Positions 52,563 to 62,579 of a stretch of DNA of 64,000 bases are shown here, in pieces. A program made the position numbers and the translations under genes. The notes beneath the pieces were generated by a model. The model did no database searches. It was not told the DNA's origin and was given only the letters and a program-made list of their open reading frames with translations. Source of the DNA: Fragum whitleyi (Eukaryota > Mollusca > Bivalvia > Cardiida > Cardiidae); NCBI GenBank assembly GCA_948146395.1, contig OX411543.1, positions 54,850,017 through 54,914,016 of the forward strand, read 5' to 3'. Positions within the stretch are counted from its first letter, which is position 1. Every line of letters starts with the position of its first letter.

Positions 52563-54060
52563 CCATATCTTTACTACGAAATGAGAGAGAAAACACTTAG
52601 AAACGTGTAGTCTGACCACGGTATAATTTAACAACAACACTTTTAAGTGAGGGATGTTAAAATCATGTCTTGTTAGAGAAAGGGTTACAATAAACCTTTC
52701 TCAAACAAACCATGAATTAGATGTCCCTAAAAGGTAAAGTTTGGGAAAATAAAATCGAGAATAAACAAACAGTAAACAATTTTTTTACAATATCTACTAA
52801 ATAACATAACGTTTTGTAGATTTTACACTTTTTTACACTATTTGTAAGTTTTCTTTTTAAAGATTATCGGGAGTGTGTTCTTCAGATAGAGATATTACAC
52901 CAATTAACGCACTGACAGTCTTTCAATCACCGAAATGGTTGTTGTCTCTCTTGTATATCTTCTGTAAAAAGTTGGTCGAAATTTTAAGTGCGTACTTCGA
53001 GTGATAAAACCGGTAAACAGCAGCAACCTGAAAAAATTAAAGTATCAAATATTTAATGTTTTTGGTTTTAAACAACAGCTTACACCGCAAGCGTTTTAAA
53101 CAAATTTTTTTTTTCTTAGATTGTAAATAACGTATATGTGCACGTACAGGTTACGTAAGGTTATAAATGTGTAGGTTTATTTTCAAAGATGATCGAACAG
53201 TAGCGACTATTTTTTTCAAATTGATTTAATGATTTCCCCACTTACAAAATGTCTACCGAATTTTTAATAATAACAAATAAATGAATAAAAGACATAATTA
53301 CCGTTAAATAAACCTCACATATCAATATATAACATCGACGAGCGTCTCTGCTAGCATTTGTTTCTGTCAAGACTTGTAAATCATCTGTTTATAAGTTTGC
53401 CAGAAGTTTTGTCTTCCTTTCGAGAGATAATAACGAAGAGACCAGTAAATCTTTATTGACAGCTTTTATTAATCTGAAATATACAAAAAGCGAATGTCTA
53501 TTTTAATTAATTGAATTTTAAACAACAGAAGTCACATAACTTTAACGGAATATGAATTAAATGAATTTTTTACCAATCTTGTAATTATATCACGGCGACT
53601 GGTGTACCTAAAAATGGACTCTATGTCTACGATAATCAACTCGTTAGTGTTTGAATGAGTACGGTCTTTAGGGTTTTTTTTTATTCATGTAGTACGATAT
53701 GAGTAATGATCCTACAAAATGAGACAAAATTGATGTATTAAATTTTAACAACTTCTTAAATGTAAACGTTACTGACAAAAACCACTCAAAATGAAAATAT
53801 AAAACAAAATAAATACTTACATATCGTGCTGTTTCTTTTGTCCTTGATACGCAAGACACGGTGGTCGGGAGATAAATTTTTTAAACAATGTAAATATTTT
53901 TCATTTTCAATTCGTATGCGAGTAAGATGACAAATTATTTACCGCTAGTCAACCAAGTAGATTTTTCTATCAAAACTTCAAATACAATTTTATATATATA
54001 TATATATATTTAATTACAAAAGCAAGATTTATTTTGAACAATACAATGGCTTTTTTTTTT
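52562..54060. other. No clear gene; possible small minus-strand exons
   Basis: No long frame exists. Minus-strand splice-like signals bound short open stretches at about 52,892-53,029, 53,400-53,474 and 53,820-53,880, but they do not build a convincing protein. The end (about 53,990-54,010) is a TA tract. Confidence 0.35.
54028..54033 (-). terminator. Poly(A) signal for the zincin-like gene
   Basis: AATAAA on the minus strand, about 30 nt beyond the stop codon at 54,061-54,063. Confidence 0.55.
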
Positions 54061-54810
54061 TTATTTTTTAGGAATAATAGGTGACCCTGTTTCATTCACG
54101 CAAATGCAATATGTTGATTTAAAATCTATTTCTTTGTAAATAGATTCCAAATGGTATTTGGAAATGATGACCAAGCAAGTAGTTAGATTTCTAAATGTAA
54201 CGTCATGATCTTCAGTTTCAAACATGCTACAATACTGTAAAATATGTCCAAATTCATGGACAAAAGTACCAATGCATTCTTCTAAATAAGTCATATTATT
54301 TAAATTTAAAATAATTTTTGCAACGTCACCACTTTTTTCTGCTAGACCATAAACGTCCGAAGCCGAAACATTTTCATCGTTTACGTATAAAATTTTTAGA
54401 GTTTTAATTGATGTTTCTCTCTTTTTTAGATAGAAAATTAAATATTTAGTCAAAGTATTTATACAATGAATTATTAAAGCTAGATTAAATTTGGAACATA
54501 ATAATGTGTCACCTTTTGCGTCATCAGTATTTTCTATAATGTCAACTTCCAATTTTGCATTATAATCGTAATGTACATACGAAAATGGACAAAAAGAAAC
54601 CTTTTTTTCATGATTTTCAATTTCAAAAATATGCAAAATATCTACATTTCTAAAATTATTATCTCCCTTACCGGTAGATTCCAAATGCTCGACGGCCGTG
54701 CTCATGTCCGATTCAAACACATAGTGATCCATGGTTAAGTTTGCAAAGTTGTGATATCTCATATGTTTCGATCTGGTTTTAAACTTAACGGTACAACGTG
54801 TATTTGACAT
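54061..54810 (-). CDS. Zincin-like protein with HEFGH motif
   Basis: This is a 249-codon frame starting with ATG and ending SPIIPKK. Residues 185-189 are HEFGH inside GTFVHEFGHILQYC, the HExxH helix of zinc metallopeptidases: two His ligands and a catalytic Glu. The metzincin extension HExxHxxGxxH is absent and no obvious third ligand can be named. A hydrophobic stretch (NLALIIHCINTLTKYLIFYL) precedes the catalytic region. There is no signal peptide, so an intracellular role is more likely. It lies divergently from the polymerase gene with about 126 bp between start codons, which implies a shared regulatory region. I infer an accessory protease of the virus-like element. The family is unknown to me. 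Confidence 0.65.
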   Translation of the reverse strand: MSNTRCTVKFKTRSKHMRYHNFANLTMDHYVFESDMSTAVEHLESTGKGDNNFRNVDILHIFEIENHEKKVSFCPFSYVHYDYNAKLEVDIIENTDDAKGDTLLCSKFNLALIIHCINTLTKYLIFYLKKRETSIKTLKILYVNDENVSASDVYGLAEKSGDVAKIILNLNNMTYLEECIGTFVHEFGHILQYCSMFETEDHDVTFRNLTTCLVIISKYHLESIYKEIDFKSTYCICVNETGSPIIPKK

Positions 54811-54936
54811 GTTTTTCTTACTATTTCCTGGTTATACGTAAGTCAATTTTTAATGATGTCCGCCTATGTAGTATAAATACCGACCAAACTTTTGATAGGA
54901 TATCACCAATCGAAGATTTACCAATGAGTGAAAATC
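54811..54936. promoter_or_regulatory. Divergent promoter between the zincin-like and polymerase genes
   Basis: On the plus strand a TATAAATA box lies at 54,872-54,879, about 58 nt before the ATG at 54,937. On the minus strand a weaker TATAA occurs at 54,832-54,836, close to the zincin start. The region has no other coding signal. Confidence 0.55.
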
Positions 54937-54951
54937 ATGGACAACGATCAA
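54937..54951 (+). CDS. Candidate first exon of the polymerase gene (5 codons)
   Basis: An ATG with A at -3 and G at +4 is followed four codons later by a consensus CAA/GTAAGTT donor in phase 0. It lies downstream of the TATA box. The polymerase frame has a good phase-0 acceptor (TTTTATCATTGCAG) at 57,349-57,362. A second in-window ATG, 13 nt upstream, is in a phase that would not fit. Confidence 0.5.
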
Positions 54952-57362
54952 GTAAGTTTAATTTATTTTGTTAATGATTTCGTTTAAATATATTGCTTTA
55001 TTCGTATCGAATTTAACATTTCGGGTAGTTTGTTTTGATAATTGACTATGTACTTTTATCTTCTATATGAATCGGAAACAGTGTCAAAGGCATTAATTAA
55101 TAAAATTTTAACACTTTTCTTAACAAGACTTGGGATTTGACGTCTCTTAAAGAAACGGTTTTGAAATATAACGGCAAAAGAAAAATACTAATAATTAGTA
55201 TTTTCTTCCTTGGCCTCCATATTTTTACGCTTCACTTATATAAATAAATCTTTATATCGAATGGTTTTGTAGAATTTTTTTCAAATGGTACCGGTTGTAA
55301 ATAATATTATTTGGAATCGTGATACTTTTTTATTTCAAACAAAACATGGGTTTTAATCGTCTCTATATTAAGTTTCCGTTTGTCTCGATTTTTTATGTGT
55401 TTAACTATTTTTATCATCTACAATTTCGAAGAGTCTACAATTGATTGAGGAAAAAGGCTTATGATTGCTAGACATCCCGTTTTTTACATTTTTACAATTA
55501 CAGTCGTGCGAATTTCTAATGACGTGCACTCTAAATACATCAACGTGATGACTTTCTAAAACACTGGATCCAAAAGGATTCAAGAACCGTATAATGATTA
55601 GATATGAGATAAATACTTTATTTAATAAGTCTTATGATTTTTAAGATAATAACCCCGATCGCTTTTGAAACAATGTTTTTTCTTCAGGAGTTTAGTTCAA
55701 ACTGAGTTTCAATTACTTTGTTATCTTCGCTAGTCAATAAACTATTATTAGTAAAACTTTGACCTAAATATGTCTCGTGACCTAAAAAATAGTAACTTTT
55801 GATCTAAATAATTTGAAGCATAACGCATGTTGCGGATTTGACTTGAATGTTACCGCTATCAACAAACATGGAAAGTAGAAAACGTATGACCTGAATAGTT
55901 TACGCGACCTTATTTAACTGATTTGTCCGATTGACATAGAAACTTTTAAATTTGACCTGAATTTCATCATCATAACTACGCTAGTCAAACATCCTTAAGT
56001 GTTTTAGTATAAATAAATATTAATGAACCTTTTTATCCGAGACATAGAATATTGTATTGAACTATACGATGTGTTGTCATGTCTTGAGATCATCATTGGA
56101 AAATCACATGCGATTGTTTCAGAATATAATTTTCGACTTATTATATCAGATAATTTATTCACCTCTTTATAATGAAAATACCATGACCTTATTTTACTCG
56201 AATTTTCTGAGAGACCAGAAAACTCTTAGATATGTCCTGAATTTAACCAGTCTATTTCCGCTAGTCGATCATCGTTGAATGTTTAAGTTTATGTAAATAT
56301 CATTGAACTTTATTTTTTATCTGAGACATAGGATATTGCCTTAAACTGTTTTTAAGTGTATGTCAGAATATCATTATTTAAAAACCACATGCGATTGTTT
56401 CAGGTTGTAATTTTCGACTTATATCAGACAAACTATTCAACCTCTTAGAATGAAAATACCATGACTTTAATTGATCTGAGTGATCTGAAAACTCTAAAAC
56501 TTGCCCTTAATTAAATAAATTAGTTCATAAAATATCTGAAGTAAACAGCAAATATATAAAACATATTTTATCTAAAATTTTGCAATCTGAATCAGATATA
56601 ATATTTAGTTTTCAAATTGAATAGATATCACTAATAACAAAATTGTATTTCTGAGAGAAAGTTCTTAAGTGCATTCTTTTAATCCGATTTGTTTGAGTGA
56701 CCTTGAACCTCTCAAATATGACCTGAATTTAACAACCTATAACCGCTAGACAACCATCATTGGGTATTACAGTATATAAATATATATATTTTAGAACCTC
56801 TATACCTGAGACTTTGAATATGGTACTAATTTGTTGGATGTGATACATTAGGATTGCGTCCTAATATAATTGAAAAACACATGCGATTGTTTCAAAATAT
56901 AATTTTCGAATAATAGGATGTTATATCAGACAAGCTATTTAATTTTAGGTTATAAAATACTATGAACTTATTTAACCCGAAATTTCTGAAAGACCTAGAA
57001 ACTTTAAAATTTAACCTGAATTTTAATGTTCGCTAGTCAAACATCGTAAAGTGTTAAATAATCATCGAACTTCTATACCTGATACAAAGAATATTGTATT
57101 ATTTTGTTAGATAGGTTAACATGCGGATTTTGTACTAATATTATCATTGAAAAATACATACAAATGCTTCAGAATATTATATCAGGCAGGTTTTTTCAAC
57201 TTTTGGTTATAAAATACCGTAAGTCATCTTATTTATTCTGGTTTTTACTACTATTATTGTTCAAATCGTTAATAATGTCATTAAAACTTACATAAACTTT
57301 AAAGGTAGTGAAAACCCTTATACGTAATAGTTAGCTAGAGTATGAGTGTTTTATCATTGCAG
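54952..57362 (+). other. Candidate 2.4-kb intron in the polymerase gene, with degenerate repeats
   Basis: The interval between donor GTAAGTTT and acceptor ATTGCAG has no coding frame. From about 55,670 to 57,280 it holds degenerate units of roughly 280-490 bp. Each has a CGCTAGTCAAACATC-like string, then GAGACATAGAATATTGTA, then ACATGCGATTGTTTCA (seen at 56,106, 56,388 and 56,879, and decayed near 57,154). Confidence 0.5.
55670..57280 (+). repeat. Degenerate tandem repeat upstream of the polymerase frame
   Basis: Four to six diverged units are recognisable by ACATGCGATTGTTTCA, by ATTTTCGACTTATATCAGA-like strings and by CGCTAGTC plus ATCGTT. Spacing is uneven (282, 491 and about 275 bp), suggesting a partly lost unit. 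Function is unknown. Confidence 0.7.
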
Positions 57363-60300
57363 CCTATTCATGAAGATCATTGGTTCATAGAAGAGCAGCT
57401 TGATTTGATTTTACAAGCACTTGGCGACTCCGATGCCTTTCAATCTTCAGTAGACGATGACTTAGAGTTGGCACTACAGTACATTCAAGAGCAACTCTAT
57501 CATGATGAAACGAACAGAGTACGACAAATAGGTGGTGGAACGGTTTCTCAACCAGGGACTTTAAATGCTGTTGATTCACCGCAACCGGGACCTTCAAACG
57601 CTGTTAGTTCACCCCAACCGGGACCTTCAAACGATGTCATTTTGCCAAAGCCTGGGCCTTCGAACGTTGCTGGTCAGTTTCGAACTCCCACAGATCTCCG
57701 TTATACTATTCGTAAAAAATCTGAGAGAATCTACGCCAAAAATTTTGCGATCGATAAATGTTACCAGGTGAAAATCGATGAGGAACAGCACGGTAAGAGG
57801 TTGTTGGATATACGACAAGGTTTACATCACTTGTTCGATAATGTACTTGATCAGGCGCGCAACCACCTGGCTGATAATGACTTGGGGAGAGTTGTTGTAC
57901 ACCATGACGGTCTACAAGATCCAATAATTGTCCCTCTACAACCATGGGCTTCTTTAAATGCTGACACTGTTATGGGAACTATCGAAAAGGTACTAAACAG
58001 TAAACAAAGTCTAACAACGGATGAAAGTTTCGAAATCTCTGTAGGATCTATAGACTTACCAAAAGGAGGCGCCAGAAGGAAAATTACTAATATTACAGGG
58101 AACAAGAACAATTCCTTACATTTGAAGACCTCCATCGTCCCTATATACAATGACGATCAACTCTGTATGGCGAGGGCAATTACTATTGCTTGGGCTAAAT
58201 TACGTTTATGTAGGTCTGAAGAATGGGAGATAGTTACAAGAAACCGCCGGGGTAGAAGTAATGTTGATTTGATCTTACAGCATGGAATAGTACCAAGGAC
58301 GTTCTACAAAAACCTCCTAAAGAAGAACAGGAACGAGCAGAAGAAACTCGCCATTGCCGTAACAGTTCTTGCAGGTGTACCCTTAGACCGTCCCGCTAGT
58401 CTTCAGGACATAGTTGCCTTTGAGAACGTCTTGAATGTTAGAGTAATGGTAGTTTCTGCTAGACTTGGGAATAAATTCATCACAAGTCCACGCACAGATT
58501 CTCGTCCATGTATTTACATTTATTTACAAGGGGACGATCATTTCCATGCCATAAATAGTATAACTGGCTTTTTTTCCACCAACTATTTCTGCGACAGATG
58601 TCTTAGACATTACAGTAATCGCGAATATCATCAGTGCGAAAGCAGCTGTATTATTTGTAAATGTGATGACTGTCCAAGAACTGAATCAACTATTGTCTGT
58701 GACAACTGTAACATGACTTGCAGGTCCTACGAATGTTTCAAACGGCACAAGGAAACACGCACCAACCCAAAAAGAAGGAAGGAAAGCAAAGAAAGACAAA
58801 TGTCACCTTGTGAGAAATGGTGGAAATGCTTATCATGTTTTAGTGTAATCAACACCCAAAAAAGAAATATCGTAGAGCACCAATGCGGTGAGTACCTATG
58901 CAAGTCATGCGAACGTTATGTACAAGACGACCATTTATGTTACATACGGGCCATCCCATTTGATGAAGATAACGATTCAAAGTTCATCTTTTTTGACTTT
59001 GAGTGTACCCAAGATCAGACGATGGAATGTGAAAAAGGTTACCAACCATCAAAAATACCACGCTGCTCCTTATGTAAACCAAGAGTTCCATGTAAGACAT
59101 GCGCTATATGTCAAAACTGTTCCAAGACGACTTGTGGAAAGAATGTACATAAACCGAATTTCGTAGTGGCCCACACAGTATGCAAGGACTGTATCGATGA
59201 GCCGTTGAATCCTGACTCCTTATGTAATAATTGCGGGACAAGATGTGAGGAGTGCAATACTGTCGAGCTTGAAAAAGATGAGGGCCCTTGCCCTGGTACC
59301 TGCGGTTTCCGTGAAATTGTATTTGAGGGTGAAGACACAGTCTTTCAGTTTGGGCAATGGCTCTTTTCTGATCAACATAGGTACTTTAAAGCAGTCGCGC
59401 ATAATATGAAAAGTTACGATGGCTATTTTTTGTTAGAATACCTAATTGACCAGTCTATGAGGCCAGACAAAATTATTTATACTGGTTCGAAAATTATGTA
59501 TATGTCTGTTGAAAGGGGTCTAAAAATAAAAGTTATCGATAGCCTCAATTTTCTACCTATGAAATTGTCAGAATTACCCAAAACCTTTGGATTGAAGGAG
59601 TTGAAAAAGGGCTGGTTTCCCCATTTATTCAACACCCGAGAGAACCAAAACTATATAGGCTCATATCCAAGAATTGAACACTATGGAAGTAGTTTTATGA
59701 AAGAGAAAGAAAGAGACGAGTTCCTCAAATGGCACGGATCCAAACAGGGTGAGACGTTTAATTTCAGAGAAGAAATACTGTCATACTGTCGTAGTGATGT
59801 CGATATATTACGCCAGTCTTGTCTAACATTTCGCAAACTTTTAATGTCTTCGACAGGAAAACAAATTGAATGGATAAATGACGAAGGAAAAACTGAAATG
59901 AAATGGACTGGTGCTGTAGACCCATTCAAATCGATTACAATAGCGTCAGTATGCATGAACGTGTACAGAACAAAGTTTTTGGAGGAGGAGTGGAAAGTGA
60001 AATTGAATAGTGAAGACGAATGGGTACCTGCAAAACGGTATGATGGAGAAGACTATGTATTTATCGATGAATCCTGGGTTGCTATGGATAAGCTGGAACA
60101 GAAAAAAGTGACTGATAGACAATTTGTTCGCACTCCTATTGCCAAAGTATCATCTAGAAGACGTCACGATCAATACAGCAAAGCATCTATACAGTGGCTT
60201 GAATGGTTAATGAGAAAAGAAAACATACGTATACAGCATGCTCTTAATGGCGGGGAAATAACTCTGATAGGTACTCGATACAGACTGGACGGATATTGTC

Positions 60301-62075
60301 GAGAAACTAACACGGCTTACGAATACCACGGATGTGTTTTTCACGGATGTATGCAGTGTTTTCCAATAAACAGAGAAGAGACGTCACATCCACTAACAGG
60401 CCAGTCTGTAAAGGAATTGTTTGCTTTAACACAGAAGAAGAGACACTATATACAAAGTTTGGGTATGAAGTACGTCTGTAAATGGGAGCATGAATTTCAA
60501 AAAGATTGTCAAACCAATATAGAGTTAAAGCGCTTTTTAGAAACCTTGGACATCGTTGATAGACTCGATCCACGTGACAGCTTTTTCGGAGGTCGCACAA
60601 ACGCTAGCCAGTTATACTACAAGGCGAAAAAAAACGAACAAATTAGATACGTTGACTTTACCAGTCTTTATCCCTGGGTTAATAAGTACTGCAAATACCC
60701 TGTAGGACACCCTACCATAATAAATTCAGAGTTTAGGGAAATTGAAAACTACTTTGGAATTGCGAAGGTCAAAATTTTACCACCAAGAGGTTTGTACCAT
60801 CCCGTTTTACCGTACAGATCAAATGGAAAACTCTCTTTTCCGCTTTGTAAAACTTGCGTTGAAAATGAAAACCAAAACCCGTGTGTATGCTCGAGTGAGG
60901 AAAGGGCTATTTCAGGTACTTGGTGTACTCCCGAGATTCAAACAGCTGTCCGTTTAGGCTACAAAATCTTAAAAATATATGAGGTATATCACTGGGATGA
61001 CACGACCGAATACGACCCAATAAATCGATCTGGTGGTCTCTTTGCCAAATACATAAACACCTTTTTAAAATTCAAGCAGGAAGCAAGCGGACCCCCCGAC
61101 TGGGTAAAAACTCAAACAGACATGGAAACCTACATTATGCAATATTTTGAAAATGAAGGTGTTCTGCTGGACAGTAGTAGCATCGAAAAAAACCCAGGCT
61201 TAAGAGCTCTTGCCAAGCTTTGTTTAAACAGCTTTTGGGGAAAATTTGGACAACGCTTGAATCTTAGACAAACGTCATTTTTTAACGAGAAAGAAGCGGA
61301 CGAATTTTTCAAAATCTTCACAGATGCTATGAAAGAGCCGTACAACTTTCACGTTGTAGCTCCAGATACTATTCAGTTGGAGTGGGCTTACAAAAATGAC
61401 TGTATTCCGGAAGACAACAAAACAAATGTATATTTGGCAACATTTACCACGTGCTGGGCGCGTCTAAAACTTTACAGCGTTTTAGAAAAATTAGGTAGAC
61501 GCGTCATGTATTACGACACCGACAGCGTCATATACATCAGTAAAGACGGACAGTATGACCCTCCCCTAGGCGATTACCTCGGTCAGTTGACGAATGAGCT
61601 TACCGATGGTTCTCATATTGTAGAGTTTGTCTCGGGAGGTCCGAAAAACTACTCATACAAGACGAGCAAAAATAAGGAAACTTGTAAAGTTAGAGGCTTT
61701 ACTTTAAACTTTACAAATCATCAACTTATTAATTTTAAAAGCGTAAAAGCTTTAGTAACCAAACAAACAACAAATACCTTCAACAATAAATACAAAGCAT
61801 ATAGGAATAGGGTTAGAAGGATGTTATACTTCAGGAAGAAGACGAAAATGTGTCAAGATAAAATCACAAAAAAGAACGTGAACAGTTCGAAAGGAAAGTT
61901 AGATAAAAAAACGAAGACGAAAATGGATCAAATTATAATTAAGAATGAAAATAAGATATGTAGGAGTAAGAATAAACGAAAGATCTATAATAGGGATGAG
62001 TCAAAAGCATACCAAATGGTCTATACAAAAAGAAGAAGAATAGCTAATTTTGACACAGTACCTTACGGCTATTAG
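57342..62075 (+). CDS. Protein-primed family B DNA polymerase of a Polinton/adintovirus-type element
   Basis: The frame has 1,577 codons from the ATG at 57,342. If spliced to the exon at 54,937, translation enters at 57,363 and the total is about 1,575. An N-terminal extension (1-540) has 11-residue SPQPGPSN repeats (about 68-110), a segment with DDQLCMARA, and zinc-finger-like cysteine clusters (about 415-475). The 3'-5' exonuclease has D552/E554 (FFDFECT), N688..D693 (NMKSYD) and Y815/D819 (YCRSD). A second Cys-rich insert lies between the first two motifs. An insert around 983-1006 has DGY..ETNTAYEYHGCVFHGC, resembling a nuclease-like domain. Polymerase motifs are D1105 with SLYP, K1292..NSFWG and D1392TDS. 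A Lys/Asn-rich stretch precedes the PYGY end. It would copy the element genome from a protein primer. Confidence 0.9.
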   Translation: MSVLSLQPIHEDHWFIEEQLDLILQALGDSDAFQSSVDDDLELALQYIQEQLYHDETNRVRQIGGGTVSQPGTLNAVDSPQPGPSNAVSSPQPGPSNDVILPKPGPSNVAGQFRTPTDLRYTIRKKSERIYAKNFAIDKCYQVKIDEEQHGKRLLDIRQGLHHLFDNVLDQARNHLADNDLGRVVVHHDGLQDPIIVPLQPWASLNADTVMGTIEKVLNSKQSLTTDESFEISVGSIDLPKGGARRKITNITGNKNNSLHLKTSIVPIYNDDQLCMARAITIAWAKLRLCRSEEWEIVTRNRRGRSNVDLILQHGIVPRTFYKNLLKKNRNEQKKLAIAVTVLAGVPLDRPASLQDIVAFENVLNVRVMVVSARLGNKFITSPRTDSRPCIYIYLQGDDHFHAINSITGFFSTNYFCDRCLRHYSNREYHQCESSCIICKCDDCPRTESTIVCDNCNMTCRSYECFKRHKETRTNPKRRKESKERQMSPCEKWWKCLSCFSVINTQKRNIVEHQCGEYLCKSCERYVQDDHLCYIRAIPFDEDNDSKFIFFDFECTQDQTMECEKGYQPSKIPRCSLCKPRVPCKTCAICQNCSKTTCGKNVHKPNFVVAHTVCKDCIDEPLNPDSLCNNCGTRCEECNTVELEKDEGPCPGTCGFREIVFEGEDTVFQFGQWLFSDQHRYFKAVAHNMKSYDGYFLLEYLIDQSMRPDKIIYTGSKIMYMSVERGLKIKVIDSLNFLPMKLSELPKTFGLKELKKGWFPHLFNTRENQNYIGSYPRIEHYGSSFMKEKERDEFLKWHGSKQGETFNFREEILSYCRSDVDILRQSCLTFRKLLMSSTGKQIEWINDEGKTEMKWTGAVDPFKSITIASVCMNVYRTKFLEEEWKVKLNSEDEWVPAKRYDGEDYVFIDESWVAMDKLEQKKVTDRQFVRTPIAKVSSRRRHDQYSKASIQWLEWLMRKENIRIQHALNGGEITLIGTRYRLDGYCRETNTAYEYHGCVFHGCMQCFPINREETSHPLTGQSVKELFALTQKKRHYIQSLGMKYVCKWEHEFQKDCQTNIELKRFLETLDIVDRLDPRDSFFGGRTNASQLYYKAKKNEQIRYVDFTSLYPWVNKYCKYPVGHPTIINSEFREIENYFGIAKVKILPPRGLYHPVLPYRSNGKLSFPLCKTCVENENQNPCVCSSEERAISGTWCTPEIQTAVRLGYKILKIYEVYHWDDTTEYDPINRSGGLFAKYINTFLKFKQEASGPPDWVKTQTDMETYIMQYFENEGVLLDSSSIEKNPGLRALAKLCLNSFWGKFGQRLNLRQTSFFNEKEADEFFKIFTDAMKEPYNFHVVAPDTIQLEWAYKNDCIPEDNKTNVYLATFTTCWARLKLYSVLEKLGRRVMYYDTDSVIYISKDGQYDPPLGDYLGQLTNELTDGSHIVEFVSGGPKNYSYKTSKNKETCKVRGFTLNFTNHQLINFKSVKALVTKQTTNTFNNKYKAYRNRVRRMLYFRKKTKMCQDKITKKNVNSSKGKLDKKTKTKMDQIIIKNENKICRSKNKRKIYNRDESKAYQMVYTKRRRIANFDTVPYGY

Positions 62076-62306
62076 ACTTGAGGAAAGAGTTTATTCGTTC
62101 ATCTGTACGGTAAAACAGGATGGTTTTACGTCTCTCTTAACTATCTCTTTCATAGCGCGACGACTTGAGCATCAAACACTAGATACCTTGAATTTCAGAC
62201 ACCGATGCTACCTGTCCCGTTATAATCTCCAACTAATCTCCGTCATAAAAGAATGTAAGAATAAAACAGTTTTGTTCATTTACTCTACTCACAAACTTGT
62301 AAGAAT
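62076..62306 (+). other. Short spacer with poly(A) signal
   Basis: AATAAA at about 62,261-62,266 could end the polymerase transcript. The open frame across it overlaps the polymerase end in another frame and shows no feature. Confidence 0.45.
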
Positions 62307-62579
62307 ATGACTGAAGTACATACTCCAGAGAGGGAAACTTTTATTGAATTGCCAAAACCTGATGAAGATAATGGATCTCATAGTGAAAGGTGGCATTTAT
62401 TAGGAACTAAAGTTCCACAAGCGGAAATTGTATATTTTTCCCAGATGATAATTGTATATATCATAATAATTACTTCTATTATCAACTTGTCCCTTCAAAA
62501 CGGTTCAACAGAATTGTGGATAAGTCTTCTGAGTAGTTGTATCGGATACGCTTTGCCCAACCCGAAACTGAAGAAATAA
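62307..62579 (+). CDS. Small two-span membrane protein
   Basis: The protein has 90 residues. An acidic N-terminal part (residues 1-35) is followed by two hydrophobic segments, MIIVYIIIITSIINLSL (about 47-63) and LWISLLSSCIGYALP (about 70-84), and a basic end, NPKLKK. The stop overlaps the next gene's start as TAATG. Its place directly ahead of the packaging ATPase suggests a virion or membrane-associated role, but I cannot name a function. The hydrophobic pattern and clean frame make it more than a chance ORF. Confidence 0.65.
   Translation: MTEVHTPERETFIELPKPDEDNGSHSERWHLLGTKVPQAEIVYFSQMIIVYIIIITSIINLSLQNGSTELWISLLSSCIGYALPNPKLKK

Noticed and set aside
52365..52640. Histidine/threonine-rich frame
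   Set aside because: It is the translation of the GT microsatellite.
54061..54810. Metzincin (matrix metalloprotease or astacin type)
   Set aside because: The extended HExxHxxGxxH/D motif is absent after HEFGH.
57342..57362. ATG at 57,342 as the certain start of the polymerase
   Set aside because: The first seven codons coincide with a good 3' splice site, so the start is left open. The ATG-based frame is kept as the feature because splicing is not proven.
62050..62310. 86-codon frame after the polymerase
   Set aside because: It overlaps the polymerase end in another frame and shows no domain, membrane segment or composition bias that would mark a gene.
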